DNA of 44,285 nt from Actinomycetes bacterium (GCA_025964615.1 JAOPYM010000055.1:1-44285); one strand, 5' to 3'; shown: positions 32,108 to 41,065, counted from the first letter of the stretch. Program-made: numbers and translations. The notes: generated by a model not told the origin, from the letters alone.

Positions 32108-33418
32108 ATGCCAGGTCAAGAGAGTCTGGGGCAGCGCATCCGCTTGCTGCGGATCCGTAAGGGTGTCAGCCAGGCACAGCTGGCCTTCCCCGAGCTTTCC
32201 GACAGTTACATCTCATTGATCGAAAGCGACAAGCGGATCCCCGCTCCCAGCGTGATCGACCTGCTGGCCCGCAAACTCGAGTGCTCCGCCACGTACCTCG
32301 TCAGCGGGGTCAGCGAGGACATCGCCGACGAGCTGCGGGTGACCCTGGAGTACGCCGAGATCGCCCTGCAGAACGGGGCCGCGAACGAGGCCCGGGCCAG
32401 GTTCGGCGAGGTACTGGTCAGCTCGGACGCCGTCGCCCTGCCCGACCTCATGCACCAGGCCCGCTGGGGTCACGCGCTCGCGCTGGAGGCCGCGGGCGAC
32501 CTGGAGGCGGCGATCCAGGAGCTGCGTTCGCTGACCGCCGAGGCCTCCCTGGAGGCCGACCGGGACCACTGGTCCAAGGTGCACGTCGCGCTCAGCCGGT
32601 GCCTGCGCGACCGCGGCGATGTCAGCGAGAGCGTGCAGGTCGCGGAGGACGCACTGCGCAGGCTGACCGCAGCCGGTGCCGAGTTCACCGATGCCGCCGT
32701 ACACCTGGGCGCGACCCTGCTCGCCTCCTTCATCGAGCGCAGTGACCTGGTGCGGGCCCACCAGCTGGCCGAACAGCTGGTCGAGCGCGCCGAGCGGATC
32801 GGCAGCCCGAAGGCCAGGCTGGCCGCCTACTGGGAGGCCGCGTTCGTCGCCGAGATCCGCGGCGAGTACGAGGAGGGCGTGGCGCTCGCCGAACGGGCGC
32901 TGACGCTGCTCGGTGAGGAGGACGACCCGCGCAACCTCGGCCGGCTCCGCCTCGCCTATGCGAGCCTGCTGCTGCGGGCCCGTCCGCACGAGGCCGACAA
33001 GGCCAGGGAACTGCTGCTCCGGGTCCGCCCGGAAATCGAGGCCAGCGCGGCGGGCGAGATCGACGTGGCCCTGTGCCTGACCGAACTGGCCCGCGCGGAG
33101 ACCGCCCTCGGCCGGCCGTCGGAGGCCATCGACCTGGCCAAGGAGGCCATCACCACACTCGGCGAGGCCCCCCGGCGGGCCGCCGCGTGGGCGCACACCG
33201 TGCTGGGCGAGGCGTACGTCAGGCTCGGCCGCCGCGGCGAGGCGGTCGACGCGCTGACCACCGCGGCCACCTACCTGGAGGAGATGGAGTCGTCCCGCGA
33301 CGCCGCCCAGGCCTGGTTCGACCTGGCCGAGCTGCTCGGCGAGACCGGCGACCCGGGGTCCTCGGAGGGGCAGCGGCTGGCCGCCTACCGGCGTGCCCTG
33401 ACCTGCGTGGGGCTGTAA
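32108..33418 (+). CDS. HTH (XRE) - TPR transcriptional regulator
   Basis: A 436-aa cytoplasmic regulator. Residues about 7-66 are an XRE-type helix-turn-helix (LGQRIRLLRIRKGVSQAQLA, then SDSYISLIESDKRIPAPSVI). The remaining ~365 residues are a solenoid of tetratricopeptide-like repeats (e.g. HALALEAAGDLEAAIQEL, AAFVAEIRGEYEEGVALAER, HTVLGEAYVRLGRRGEAVDA). This is the architecture of RRNPP peptide receptors in Firmicutes and of many orphan actinobacterial regulators. The ATG has AGGGAG 7 nt upstream. Next to it, divergently, is a 37-codon secreted-peptide candidate that could be its ligand (inference). Confidence 0.87.
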   Translation: MPGQESLGQRIRLLRIRKGVSQAQLAFPELSDSYISLIESDKRIPAPSVIDLLARKLECSATYLVSGVSEDIADELRVTLEYAEIALQNGAANEARARFGEVLVSSDAVALPDLMHQARWGHALALEAAGDLEAAIQELRSLTAEASLEADRDHWSKVHVALSRCLRDRGDVSESVQVAEDALRRLTAAGAEFTDAAVHLGATLLASFIERSDLVRAHQLAEQLVERAERIGSPKARLAAYWEAAFVAEIRGEYEEGVALAERALTLLGEEDDPRNLGRLRLAYASLLLRARPHEADKARELLLRVRPEIEASAAGEIDVALCLTELARAETALGRPSEAIDLAKEAITTLGEAPRRAAAWAHTVLGEAYVRLGRRGEAVDALTTAATYLEEMESSRDAAQAWFDLAELLGETGDPGSSEGQRLAAYRRALTCVGL

Positions 33419-33467
33419 CTCGTCTGTCGGTACGTCTGTCGTTACGTCACGGAAAGGCGGGGCGGGG

Positions 33468-34811
33468 ATGTTCGGATTGGTGCGGCCGTGCAGGCACGGG
33501 ATGTGCGCGTCGTTGTTCAAGGAGTGGATGGCGCATCTGTGCGGGCTCTGCCTGACGTTGCGCGGCGAGCACGGGCAGTCCGCCCGGCTGGTGACCAACT
33601 ACGACGGGCTCCTGGTGTCGGTGCTGGTCGAGGCGCAGGCCCCTGACAGGTCTCCGCACCGCAAGGCGGGGCCGTGCGCGCTGCGTGGTTTCCAGACCGC
33701 CTCCGTGGTGTCCGCACAGGCCTCAGGGGCGCGGCTCGCGGCGGGTGTGTCGCTGCTGCTGGCGGCGGGCAAGACCCGCGACCACATCGCCGACCGGGAC
33801 GGGGCGTACGCGCGGCGCCTGGTCGCCGCCACCGCGGGTCACGTCGCCTCGCGCTGGGACTCGGCCGGGGGTACGACCAGCGCGTCGGTCGGGTTCGACC
33901 CCTCCGTCCTGCGGGACGCGGTCGCGCGGCAGGCCCTCCTGGAGTCCTCGGGTGGGCTCACCCTGCTCGAGCTCACCGAACCCACCGAGACGGCGGTGGC
34001 CGCCGCGTTCGCGCACACCGCGGTCCTCGCCGGTACGCCTTCCAATGCTGAGACGCTGGCCGAGGCGGGGCGGTTCTTCGGGCGGCTGGCCCACCTCATC
34101 GACGCCGTCGAGGACCTGGAGGCCGACCGGGCGGCCGGGGCGTACAACCCGCTGCTCGCGACCGGCACGTCGCTCGCGGAGGCTCGCCGGCACTGCGACG
34201 CGGCGCTGCACGGCCTGCGGCTGGCCGTCGCCGACCTCGACCTGGTCGACCGGCGCCTGGTGAAGGCCCTGCTCGACCGTGAGGTCGGCCGTTCCGTCGA
34301 CCAGGTCTTCGCCCAGTACGGCCCGCCCCAAGCGCAAGCCCCCGGCCCCGGCCCCCAAGGTCCCGGCTCCCAAGGCCCCGGTCCCGGCTCCCAAGGTCCC
34401 GGTCCCCAAGGTCCCGGTCCCTATGGTCCCGGTCCTTATGGTCCCGGTCCTTATGGTCCTGGTCCGGGTGGGCCTTATGGTTTCGGCCAAGGCGGTCCCT
34501 ATGGCCCCGGTCCTGGTGGGCCTTACGGTCCCGGTCCTTACGGTCCCGGTCCTGGCGGTCCTGGCGGGCCGTACGGTCCGTGGCCGCCGCAGGGGCCGCC
34601 GCCCGGTCCCGGACGGCCCAACTGGGGCCTGATCTGCCTGGCCGGCGCGGCGGCGTTCTGCACCTGCGGGCTCTATCAGCCGCCGTGGAGCTCCCACCGC
34701 AACCAGGGCTGTGGGGACCGCTGCGTCTGCACCCGCTCCTGCGGCGACTGTGGCTGCGACGGTTGTGACGGCTGCTGTGACTGCTGTGACTGTTGCGACT
34801 GCGATTGCTGA
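33468..34811 (+). CDS. DUF5685 protein with Gly/Pro repeat and Cys-rich tail
   Basis: A 447-aa protein. The first ~285 residues are a DUF5685 domain: MFGLVRPCRHGMCASLFKEW, HLCGLCLTLRGEHGQSARL, TNYDGLLVSVLVEAQ, and the acidic LIDAVEDLEADRAAGAYNPL. Next is a ~100-residue Gly/Pro/Tyr-rich linker with PYGPG-type repeats, a short hydrophobic piece (LICLAGAAAFCTCGLY), and a tail with 15 Cys in the last 33 residues (CGDCGCDGCDGCCDCC and on). Conserved N-terminal Cys may bind metal too. Function is unknown; the family is actinobacterial. The tail suggests metal or Fe-S binding or redox cross-linking (inference). Confidence 0.82.
   Translation: MFGLVRPCRHGMCASLFKEWMAHLCGLCLTLRGEHGQSARLVTNYDGLLVSVLVEAQAPDRSPHRKAGPCALRGFQTASVVSAQASGARLAAGVSLLLAAGKTRDHIADRDGAYARRLVAATAGHVASRWDSAGGTTSASVGFDPSVLRDAVARQALLESSGGLTLLELTEPTETAVAAAFAHTAVLAGTPSNAETLAEAGRFFGRLAHLIDAVEDLEADRAAGAYNPLLATGTSLAEARRHCDAALHGLRLAVADLDLVDRRLVKALLDREVGRSVDQVFAQYGPPQAQAPGPGPQGPGSQGPGPGSQGPGPQGPGPYGPGPYGPGPYGPGPGGPYGFGQGGPYGPGPGGPYGPGPYGPGPGGPGGPYGPWPPQGPPPGPGRPNWGLICLAGAAAFCTCGLYQPPWSSHRNQGCGDRCVCTRSCGDCGCDGCDGCCDCCDCCDCDC
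34321..34624 (+). repeat. Tandem Gly/Pro/Tyr-coding repeats in the DUF5685 gene
   Basis: An irregular array of short units, best seen as GGTCCCGGTCCTTAT repeated near 34412-34456 and again in variants to about 34600, encoding PGPQG then PGPYG and GGPYG repeats. Units of 15 bp and multiples are likely to vary in number between strains. Confidence 0.8.
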
Positions 34812-34833
34812 CAACACTTGACCAAGCGCATGG

Positions 34834-36519
34834 TTGGGTGCGACGCTCACCGACGTGGAGGGTACTTTCGCGAGGTTGCTGCTGGATCGGGCCGATGACG
34901 ACCATGCCGCCCTGTTGTTCGAGGACCAGCGCTACAGCTGGGCGGACGTGGTCCGGGCCGCCCGGGCCAGAGCCGGACTGATCCACCGGTACCTCGGCAC
35001 CGGGAGCCCCCCGCACATCGGGGTGCTCCTGGAGAACGTGCCCGAGTACATCTTCTGGATCGGGGCCGCAGCGCTGGCCGGCGCCACCGTCGTCGGCATC
35101 AACCCGACCCGCCGAGGCGCCGAACTGGCCGCAGACATCCGTCACACCGACTGCAGGATGATCGTCACCGACTCCGCCCAGGCCCCCCTCCTGGACGGCC
35201 TCGACACCGGAGTCCCCCCCGAGAACGTCCTCCTCGTAGACCGCCCCACCCCGTTGACCCGTGGCGTGTCCCGCACCGAGGACCCCTCTGGGTGCGGGAA
35301 ACGCCACGAGTCAACGAAGGGGGGAGACAGATTGCTGTTGCTGTTCACCTCCGGGTCGACGGGGGCGCCGAAGGCGGTGGCGTGCAGCCAGGGGCGGCTC
35401 GCGGCGATCGCGGCGCGGGGAGACCAGTTCGGGATCACGCGGGAGTCCGTCACCTACATCGCGATGCCGCTGTTCCACGGCAACGCGATCATGGCGAACC
35501 TGGCGATGGCGGTGGCGGTGGGAGCCACCGTGGCGATGCGGCGCAGGTTCTCCGCGTCGGGCTTCCTGCCGGACGTCCAGAAGTACGGGGTGACCTACTT
35601 CAACTACGTGGGACGGGCGCTCGCCTACGTTCTGGCCACCCCGGAGGGCGCGGCGGACGCCAGGAACACCCTGCACACGGCCTTCGGCACGGAGGCGTCC
35701 GCGCGGGACATGCGGCGGTTCGGGGAGCGGTTCGGCTGCCGGGTCATCGAGGCGTACGGCTCCAGTGAGGGCGCGATCGCGATCGGCAAGGGCGAGGGCT
35801 GCCCGCTCGACGCGCTCGGCCTGCCCCAGCACGGCATGGAGGTGGCGATCCTCGACCCGGACACCGAGAAGGAGTGCCCGCGAGCGGAGTTCGACTCCAG
35901 CGGCGCGCTGCGCAACCCGGGCGAGGCGATCGGGGAGATCGTCGGACTCAACGTGGCCGGGGCCTTCGAGGGCTACTACAACAACCCGGAGGCCGACGCG
36001 CAGCGGCTGCGCGACGGGAAGTACTGGAGCGGGGACCTCGGCTACCGGGACGCCGCCGGTTACTTCTACTTCGCGGGGCGGGGCGGGGACTGGCTCCGGG
36101 TGGACAGCGAGAACTTCGCGGCGGCGCCGGTCGAGCGCATCCTCGGCCGCTGGTCCCAGGTCGTGATGGGCGCGGTGTACCCGGTGCCCGACCCGCGGAC
36201 CGGCGACCAGGTGATGGCCGCGCTGGAACTCGACCGGCCCTTCGACCCGGCGGCCTTCGCGACCTTCCTCGGCGAACAGGCCGACCTCGGGACCAAGTGG
36301 GCGCCCCGCTTCGTGCGGATCGTCGCGAACATGCCGCTGACCTCGACCAACAAGGTCGACAAGAAGCCGCTGCGCCGGGACCACTGGGAGTGCCCGGACG
36401 CAGTGTGGTGGCGGCCGGGCCGGGAGCTGGTCTACGAGCCGCTGGATGCCGGACGGGTCGCGATGCTGCGGGCGGAGTTCGCCTCCCATGGTCGGGCGCA
36501 CCTTCTGACGCGGCCATAG
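34834..36519 (+). CDS. Acyl-CoA synthetase (FadD17-like) with embedded palindrome
   Basis: A 561-aa AMP-forming ligase activating fatty or other carboxylic acids as CoA esters. Motifs: the P-loop LLLLFTSGSTGAPKAVACS near residue 170, EAYGSSEGAIAIG (A5), YWSGDLGYRDAAGYFYFAGR (A7/A8) and the catalytic Lys in TSTNKVDKKPLRR. Residues 140-162 (PLTRGVSRTEDPSGCGKRHE and on) are encoded by palindromic repeat copy 3, in a linker just before the P-loop, so the core fold is probably spared. The start at TTG 34834 is weak, with no ribosome site; GTG 34854 is not in this frame. Sequence after the repeat is intact. Confidence 0.85.
   Translation: MGATLTDVEGTFARLLLDRADDDHAALLFEDQRYSWADVVRAARARAGLIHRYLGTGSPPHIGVLLENVPEYIFWIGAAALAGATVVGINPTRRGAELAADIRHTDCRMIVTDSAQAPLLDGLDTGVPPENVLLVDRPTPLTRGVSRTEDPSGCGKRHESTKGGDRLLLLFTSGSTGAPKAVACSQGRLAAIAARGDQFGITRESVTYIAMPLFHGNAIMANLAMAVAVGATVAMRRRFSASGFLPDVQKYGVTYFNYVGRALAYVLATPEGAADARNTLHTAFGTEASARDMRRFGERFGCRVIEAYGSSEGAIAIGKGEGCPLDALGLPQHGMEVAILDPDTEKECPRAEFDSSGALRNPGEAIGEIVGLNVAGAFEGYYNNPEADAQRLRDGKYWSGDLGYRDAAGYFYFAGRGGDWLRVDSENFAAAPVERILGRWSQVVMGAVYPVPDPRTGDQVMAALELDRPFDPAAFATFLGEQADLGTKWAPRFVRIVANMPLTSTNKVDKKPLRRDHWECPDAVWWRPGRELVYEPLDAGRVAMLRAEFASHGRAHLLTRP
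35252..35316. repeat. Palindromic repeat family, copy 3 (inside a CDS)
   Basis: A 65-bp copy, arms of 27 bp with three mismatches and an 11-bp loop (AGGACCCCTCT). The left arm reads CGTTGACCCGTGGCGT and the right arm ends AAACGCCACGAGTCAACG. It is translated in the acyl-CoA synthetase frame that avoids the TGA of CGTTGA, giving about 22 residues. Since 65 is not a multiple of three, frame must have been kept by flanking changes. Confidence 0.93.
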
Positions 36520-36599
36520 CGGTACGGGCGACCTGCGTACGGATCGTCGTACGGTGCCCATATGGTGGTGGAGTCCTCGAACCCCGACCACCCCTCGTG

Positions 36600-37148
36600 A
36601 TGGCTATGACTCTGAGTAATCGACTGACCGCGCGCGTGGGCCTGATCGCAGCGATCATCGTCGGCTGTGGCATGTTCCTCGTGGCCCCGGCCTCCGCCCA
36701 TACCAGCCTGCTGAGCAGCGACCCGGCCGAGAACGCCCAGGTGGTCTCGCTGTCCCAGGTCACATTGCGGTTCAGCGAGAGCGTGCAGCGGATCGGCATC
36801 ACGGTGCGGGTTCTGGACTCCGCCGGTACCGCGCACCAGACGGGCGCCCCGCAGGTCGCCGGCTTCATGGTGACCCAGGGGGTGACCGCCGGCCTGACGC
36901 CCGGCGCGTACCGGACGGTCTACCGGGTGGTGGCGTCGGACGGGCACGTGGCCACCGGCGAGGTGCCCTTCACGATCACCGGTGCCATTGACGAGGCCGC
37001 GGCCCAGGCCCCGGGCACCCCGGCGGCGACGGCCGGTCAGCCCTCCAAGAACGGCTCCTCCCGCTGGGTCATGGTCTTCAGCGGCCTGTTCATCGGCATC
37101 GGCATCGGCGGGGCCATGGTCTTCATGCGCAACAGGAGACCACAGTGA
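36600..37148 (+). CDS. copC: Copper resistance protein CopC
   Basis: A 182-aa exported copper-binding protein. The signal peptide ends VAPASA, leaving His34 as the mature N-terminus (HTSLLSSDPAENAQV), a typical Cu(II) ligand; the second is in VVASDGHVATGEVPFTI. The Greek-key CopC fold spans about 34-130, and a C-terminal membrane anchor follows (WVMVFSGLFIGIGIGG). This CopC-plus-anchor form delivers copper at the outer face of the membrane. Start ATG 36600; ATG 36606 is possible. Its stop overlaps the copD-ctaG start. Confidence 0.9.
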   Translation: MAMTLSNRLTARVGLIAAIIVGCGMFLVAPASAHTSLLSSDPAENAQVVSLSQVTLRFSESVQRIGITVRVLDSAGTAHQTGAPQVAGFMVTQGVTAGLTPGAYRTVYRVVASDGHVATGEVPFTITGAIDEAAAQAPGTPAATAGQPSKNGSSRWVMVFSGLFIGIGIGGAMVFMRNRRPQ

Positions 37149-39145
37149 ACAGATCCCGCGCGGTGGTCCTGACCGCCGTCACGGCGGCGGCGGCCCTGGT
37201 GATCGCGCTGGTCGCCGGAGGTGCGGTCGCCGAGAAGGTCATCCCCGGCCTCGGCGACGCCGGTGCGCTGACCCGCTGGGGGCTGCCCATCGCCCGGATG
37301 GCGATGAACCTGGGCGCGGCCCTGACCGTGGGGGCGCTGCTGATGGCGGCGGCGCTGCTGCCCTCGGTCAAGGGCAGGCTCTCCGCGGACGCGATCCGCT
37401 ATGTACGGGCCGGGTCCTGGCTGGCGGCCGGGTGGGCCACCGCCGCCGCGGCCACCCTGGTCCTCACCGTTGCCGACATCCTCGGCGAACCGGTCTCGCA
37501 GGTGCTGGTGGGCAATGAGCTGAGCAGCTACGTCGGGCAGCTCCCGCAGGGCACCGCGCTGATGCTGGTGATCCTGCTCACCGTGGTCATCGCGCTGCTC
37601 GGCCGTACGACGGTCACGGCGGGCGCCACGCTCGGGCTGCTCGCAGCCGCGGTCATCGCCGTACTCCCGCCACCGCTCACCGGGCACTCCGCCTCCTCGC
37701 CCAACCACTCGCTCGCCGTCACCGGGGTGGCGCTGCACATCGGAGCGGTGGTCCCCTGGGTGGGCGGGCTCGCCATCCTCGCGTGGCACGCCCTCGGCAA
37801 GGGGGACAGGCTCGGCCTGGCCGCGGCGCGGTTCAGCCGGATGGCGCTGTACTGCTACGTTGTCGTCGGCATCAGCGGGGCCGTCAACGCGGTCACCCGG
37901 CTGCCCGACCCGGCCGAGCTGTTCACCAGCGCGTACGGACGGCTGATCCTGGTCAAGGCCATCGCATTCGCGGTGCTCGGCTGGTTCGGCTGGCTGCACC
38001 GCACCCGTACCCTTCCCGCAGTGGCCGAGGGCAGGCCCTATGCCTTCGCCCGGCTGGCCGCCGTCGAGACGGCGGTGATGGCGGGCACGATGGGCGTCGC
38101 GGTGGCGCTGGCCCGTACCGCCCCGCCCGCGGTCTCCGCCGGGGTGGATCCCGTCAAGGACCTGCTCGGCTATGACCTGCCGCCCGCGATCACGGCGGTG
38201 CGGCTTGCGACGATGTGGCGGCTCGACCTCTTCTTCGCCGCCGTGGTGATCGTCCTCGGCGGTGCCTACATAGGCGGTCTCGTGCGGTTGCGCCGACGCG
38301 GCGACGCGTGGCCCGTCGGCCGGACCGCCGCGTGGTTCACCGGGCTGCTGACGATCGTGCTCGCGACGATGAGCGGGATCGGGACGTACGCCCCAGTGCT
38401 GTTCAGCACGCACATGATCCAGCACATGACCCTCGCCATGCTGAGCCCGATCTTCCTGGTGCTCGGCGGCCCGGTCACGCTCGCGCTACGCGCCCTGAAG
38501 CCCGCGGCGGTGAAGGACGACCGGGGGCCGCGCGAGTGGCTCACCATCGTCCTGCACAGCCGGTTCACCAAGGTGATCGGGCATCCCGCGGTCGCGACGG
38601 TGATCTTCGTGGGCAGTACCTACGTGCTGTACTTCAGCCCGCTGTTCGAGTCGCTGATGCGGGGCCATCTCGGCCACATCGCGATGACCTCGCACTTCCT
38701 GCTGTCCGGGTCGTTGTTCTACTGGGTCCTCATCGGGGTCGACCCGGCGCCGCACAAGCCCCCCTACGCCGCCCGGATCCTGATCCTCTTCGTCACCATG
38801 CCCTTCCACGCGTTCTTCGGCATCGCGCTGATGAACACCAACTCGCTGGCGAACAACTGGTACACCTCCCTCGGCCGGACCTGGGGCACCTCGATCGCCC
38901 AGGACATCCACACGGGCGGCTCGATCGCCTGGGCGTTCGGCGAGATTCCCACCCTGATCGTCCTCATCGCCCTGGTCTTCCAGTGGTTCGTCGACGAGCA
39001 GCGGACGGCGATCCGGCTCGACCGCAAGGCGGACCGGGCCACGGCCAACCAGGAGAACAGCGACCTCGACGACTACAACGACTACCTGGCCTCCCTCGAT
39101 CGGCGGGGCGGCCGGGCGGATCTCCCTCGCCCGGGGGAGACCTGA
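37145..39145 (+). CDS. CopD-CtaG fusion: copper import and oxidase assembly
   Basis: A 666-aa multi-pass membrane protein. The N-terminal half has a CopD copper-import domain (about 185-330: VTGVALHIGAVVPWVGGLAI, FSRMALYCYVVVGISGAVNA). The C-terminal half (about 355-630) is a CtaG/Caa3_CtaG domain with conserved His in STHMIQHMTLAML and MRGHLGHIAMTSHF, needed to insert Cu into cytochrome oxidase. Fusions like this are common in actinobacteria, so CopC could hand copper to it for respiration. GTG 37145 overlaps the copC stop by 4 bases. Confidence 0.92.
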   Translation: MNRSRAVVLTAVTAAAALVIALVAGGAVAEKVIPGLGDAGALTRWGLPIARMAMNLGAALTVGALLMAAALLPSVKGRLSADAIRYVRAGSWLAAGWATAAAATLVLTVADILGEPVSQVLVGNELSSYVGQLPQGTALMLVILLTVVIALLGRTTVTAGATLGLLAAAVIAVLPPPLTGHSASSPNHSLAVTGVALHIGAVVPWVGGLAILAWHALGKGDRLGLAAARFSRMALYCYVVVGISGAVNAVTRLPDPAELFTSAYGRLILVKAIAFAVLGWFGWLHRTRTLPAVAEGRPYAFARLAAVETAVMAGTMGVAVALARTAPPAVSAGVDPVKDLLGYDLPPAITAVRLATMWRLDLFFAAVVIVLGGAYIGGLVRLRRRGDAWPVGRTAAWFTGLLTIVLATMSGIGTYAPVLFSTHMIQHMTLAMLSPIFLVLGGPVTLALRALKPAAVKDDRGPREWLTIVLHSRFTKVIGHPAVATVIFVGSTYVLYFSPLFESLMRGHLGHIAMTSHFLLSGSLFYWVLIGVDPAPHKPPYAARILILFVTMPFHAFFGIALMNTNSLANNWYTSLGRTWGTSIAQDIHTGGSIAWAFGEIPTLIVLIALVFQWFVDEQRTAIRLDRKADRATANQENSDLDDYNDYLASLDRRGGRADLPRPGET

Positions 39146-39188
39146 TCGGGCCCGGCGGGGGAGTGGCTCACGCGGGAAGAGTGCCAGG

Positions 39189-40418
39189 ATGGGCCATGTG
39201 CCCAGGCTGCTGCGTCCGCTGATCGCCAGGACCACCTGGCGGCGGTGGTCCTACTTCATCGTGGGCGGCGCCCTGCTGACGCCCTTCCTGGTGATTTCGC
39301 AGGTCATCGCCGCCCTCGTGTCCGGCCGCAATCATGGTCCCTGGCTCTACCTCGCGATCACCCTGGTGGCCATCACCGGGCCCGTGGCGATCATCGGTCT
39401 GGTACCCGCGGTCCGCGTCATGGAGGGCACGGCCGCCACCGAACTGCTCGGCATGAGCGTGAGCGTGGGCGAGGGCCGGTCCTGGCAGGGGCGGCTGCGG
39501 ACCTCCGCCTGGTTCACCGGCCACCTGCTCCTCGGCGGGGCCATGGGGATCGCCAGTGTGGCGATTCCGGTCCTCGTCGGCTGGTCGTTCATCGTGCCGT
39601 TCCGGTCTCCGGCGCCCGGCCGGACCATCTTGGGCCCGCACCTGGGCTGGGCGCAGAACTGGCTGCCCCTGGCCGGACTGCTGGTGCTGGTGGGTTTCCT
39701 GTACGGGATCGCGGCCCTCGGCGCGCTGGCCACCCGCGGTGCGCCGTACGCCCTTGGCCCGTCGAACGCCGAGCGGCTGGCGGAGGTGGAGAAACGCGCC
39801 ACTACGCTGGCCGAGCGCAACCGGCTGGCCCGCGAGCTGCATGACTCCGTCGGGCACGCGCTGAGCATCGTCACCGTCCAGGCCGGAGCGGCCGCCCGGG
39901 TGCTGGACGGCGATCCCGAGTTCGCCCGGCAGGCCCTGATCGCGATCGAGGAATCGGCCCGCAGCGCCCTTGAGGATCTCGACCATGTGCTCGGACTGCT
40001 CCGCGACGAGGCCGCCGGAACGGCCCCCCAGCGCACCCTCAGAGACCTGGACGAACTGCTCCGCATGACCCGGATGGCGGGCGCCTCGATCGCGACCAGC
40101 GTCGAGGGCGAACCCGGCCAGCTTCCCGCCGCCGTCTCCCGCGAGGCGTACCGGATCATCCAGGAGGGCCTCACCAACGCGCTGAAGCACGCGGGCAAGG
40201 TGCCTGTGACGCTCCGGCTGACGGTGAAGAGCGACCTCCTGGAGGTCGAGATGGTCAACCCGCTGGGGATGAACGGGCAGACCCGGCCGACCGGCGGGCG
40301 TGGCCTGCCGGGCCTGCGGGAGCGTGTCACCGTGCTGCGCGGGCAGCTGTCCGCCGGTGCCGTCGACGGCGACTGGCGGGTCGCCGTCACCATTCCGCTC
40401 AAGAGGGGGACACAGTGA
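39189..40418 (+). CDS. Membrane histidine kinase, HisKA_3 family
   Basis: A 409-aa sensor kinase with four or five N-terminal membrane helices (LLTPFLVISQVIAALV, LAITLVAITGPVAIIGLV, GIASVAIPVLVGWSFIV, LAGLLVLVGFLYGIAALGAL). The HisKA_3 helix has His218 (NRLARELHDSVGHALSIV), and the ATPase Asn330 is in EGLTNALKHA. The usual DxGxG box is replaced by VNPLGMNG, and a Gly-rich GGRGLPGLRERV follows, as in some actinobacterial kinases. It overlaps the regulator start by 4 bp (GTGA). Signal unknown. Confidence 0.88.
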   Translation: MGHVPRLLRPLIARTTWRRWSYFIVGGALLTPFLVISQVIAALVSGRNHGPWLYLAITLVAITGPVAIIGLVPAVRVMEGTAATELLGMSVSVGEGRSWQGRLRTSAWFTGHLLLGGAMGIASVAIPVLVGWSFIVPFRSPAPGRTILGPHLGWAQNWLPLAGLLVLVGFLYGIAALGALATRGAPYALGPSNAERLAEVEKRATTLAERNRLARELHDSVGHALSIVTVQAGAAARVLDGDPEFARQALIAIEESARSALEDLDHVLGLLRDEAAGTAPQRTLRDLDELLRMTRMAGASIATSVEGEPGQLPAAVSREAYRIIQEGLTNALKHAGKVPVTLRLTVKSDLLEVEMVNPLGMNGQTRPTGGRGLPGLRERVTVLRGQLSAGAVDGDWRVAVTIPLKRGTQ

Positions 40419-41065
40419 CCACGACCGTGCTGATCGTCGACGATGAGCAGCTCATCCGTGCCGGGCTGCGCGCCATCATCGACTCCGAGGCCGACCTCAG
40501 CGTCGTCGGCGAGGCCTCGGACGGCGGGTCGGTGGTGGCGGAGGTGAGCCGGTTGCACCCCCAGGTGGTGCTGATGGATGTACGGATGCCGCGCGTGGAC
40601 GGCATCGAGGCGACCCGCCAGGTCCTGGCCAAGGTCCCCGAGCCGCCGAAGATCCTGGTGGTCACCACCTTCGAGAACGACGACTACGTCTACGACGCGC
40701 TCCGCGCCGGGGCGAGCGGCTTCCTGCTGAAACGGGCCCGCCCCGAGGAGATCGTGCAGGCGATCCGGATGGTCGCGCACGGCGACACCCTGCTCTTCCC
40801 CGCGGCGATCCGCTCGCTCGCCGCGCGCCATGCCCCGGCGGCGAAGGACGCGGCGCGCTGGCACGAGCGGCTCACCGAGCGGGAGGGCGACGTGCTGCGG
40901 CTGATGGCCAAGGGCCTGTCCAACGCGGAGATCGGCCAGGAGCTGTTCGTCAGCCCGCAGACCGTCAAGACCCACGTCGGCAACGTGCTCGCCAAGACCC
41001 AGGCCCGCGACCGCACCCAGGCTGTCATCTCCGCTTACGAGTCCGGCTTCATCACGCCAGGCTGA
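40415..41065 (+). CDS. LuxR-type (NarL-like) response regulator
   Basis: A 216-aa partner of the upstream kinase. Receiver: VLIVDDEQLI, phospho-acceptor Asp55 in VVLMDVRMPRVDG, Lys in ASGFLLKRA. The LuxR helix-turn-helix is at about 152-208 (LTEREGDVLRLMAKGLSNAE, then VSPQTVKTHVGNVLAKTQAR). GTG 40415 has AGAGGGGGACACA just upstream. A 40-bp part of its 3' coding region recurs at 41241-41280. Confidence 0.92.
   Translation: MTTTVLIVDDEQLIRAGLRAIIDSEADLSVVGEASDGGSVVAEVSRLHPQVVLMDVRMPRVDGIEATRQVLAKVPEPPKILVVTTFENDDYVYDALRAGASGFLLKRARPEEIVQAIRMVAHGDTLLFPAAIRSLAARHAPAAKDAARWHERLTEREGDVLRLMAKGLSNAEIGQELFVSPQTVKTHVGNVLAKTQARDRTQAVISAYESGFITPG

Noticed and set aside
34834-34836. An upstream ATG at 34830 as start of the acyl-CoA synthetase
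   Set aside because: It is in a different frame from the ligase. The TTG at 34834 stays in frame, though it lacks a ribosome site.
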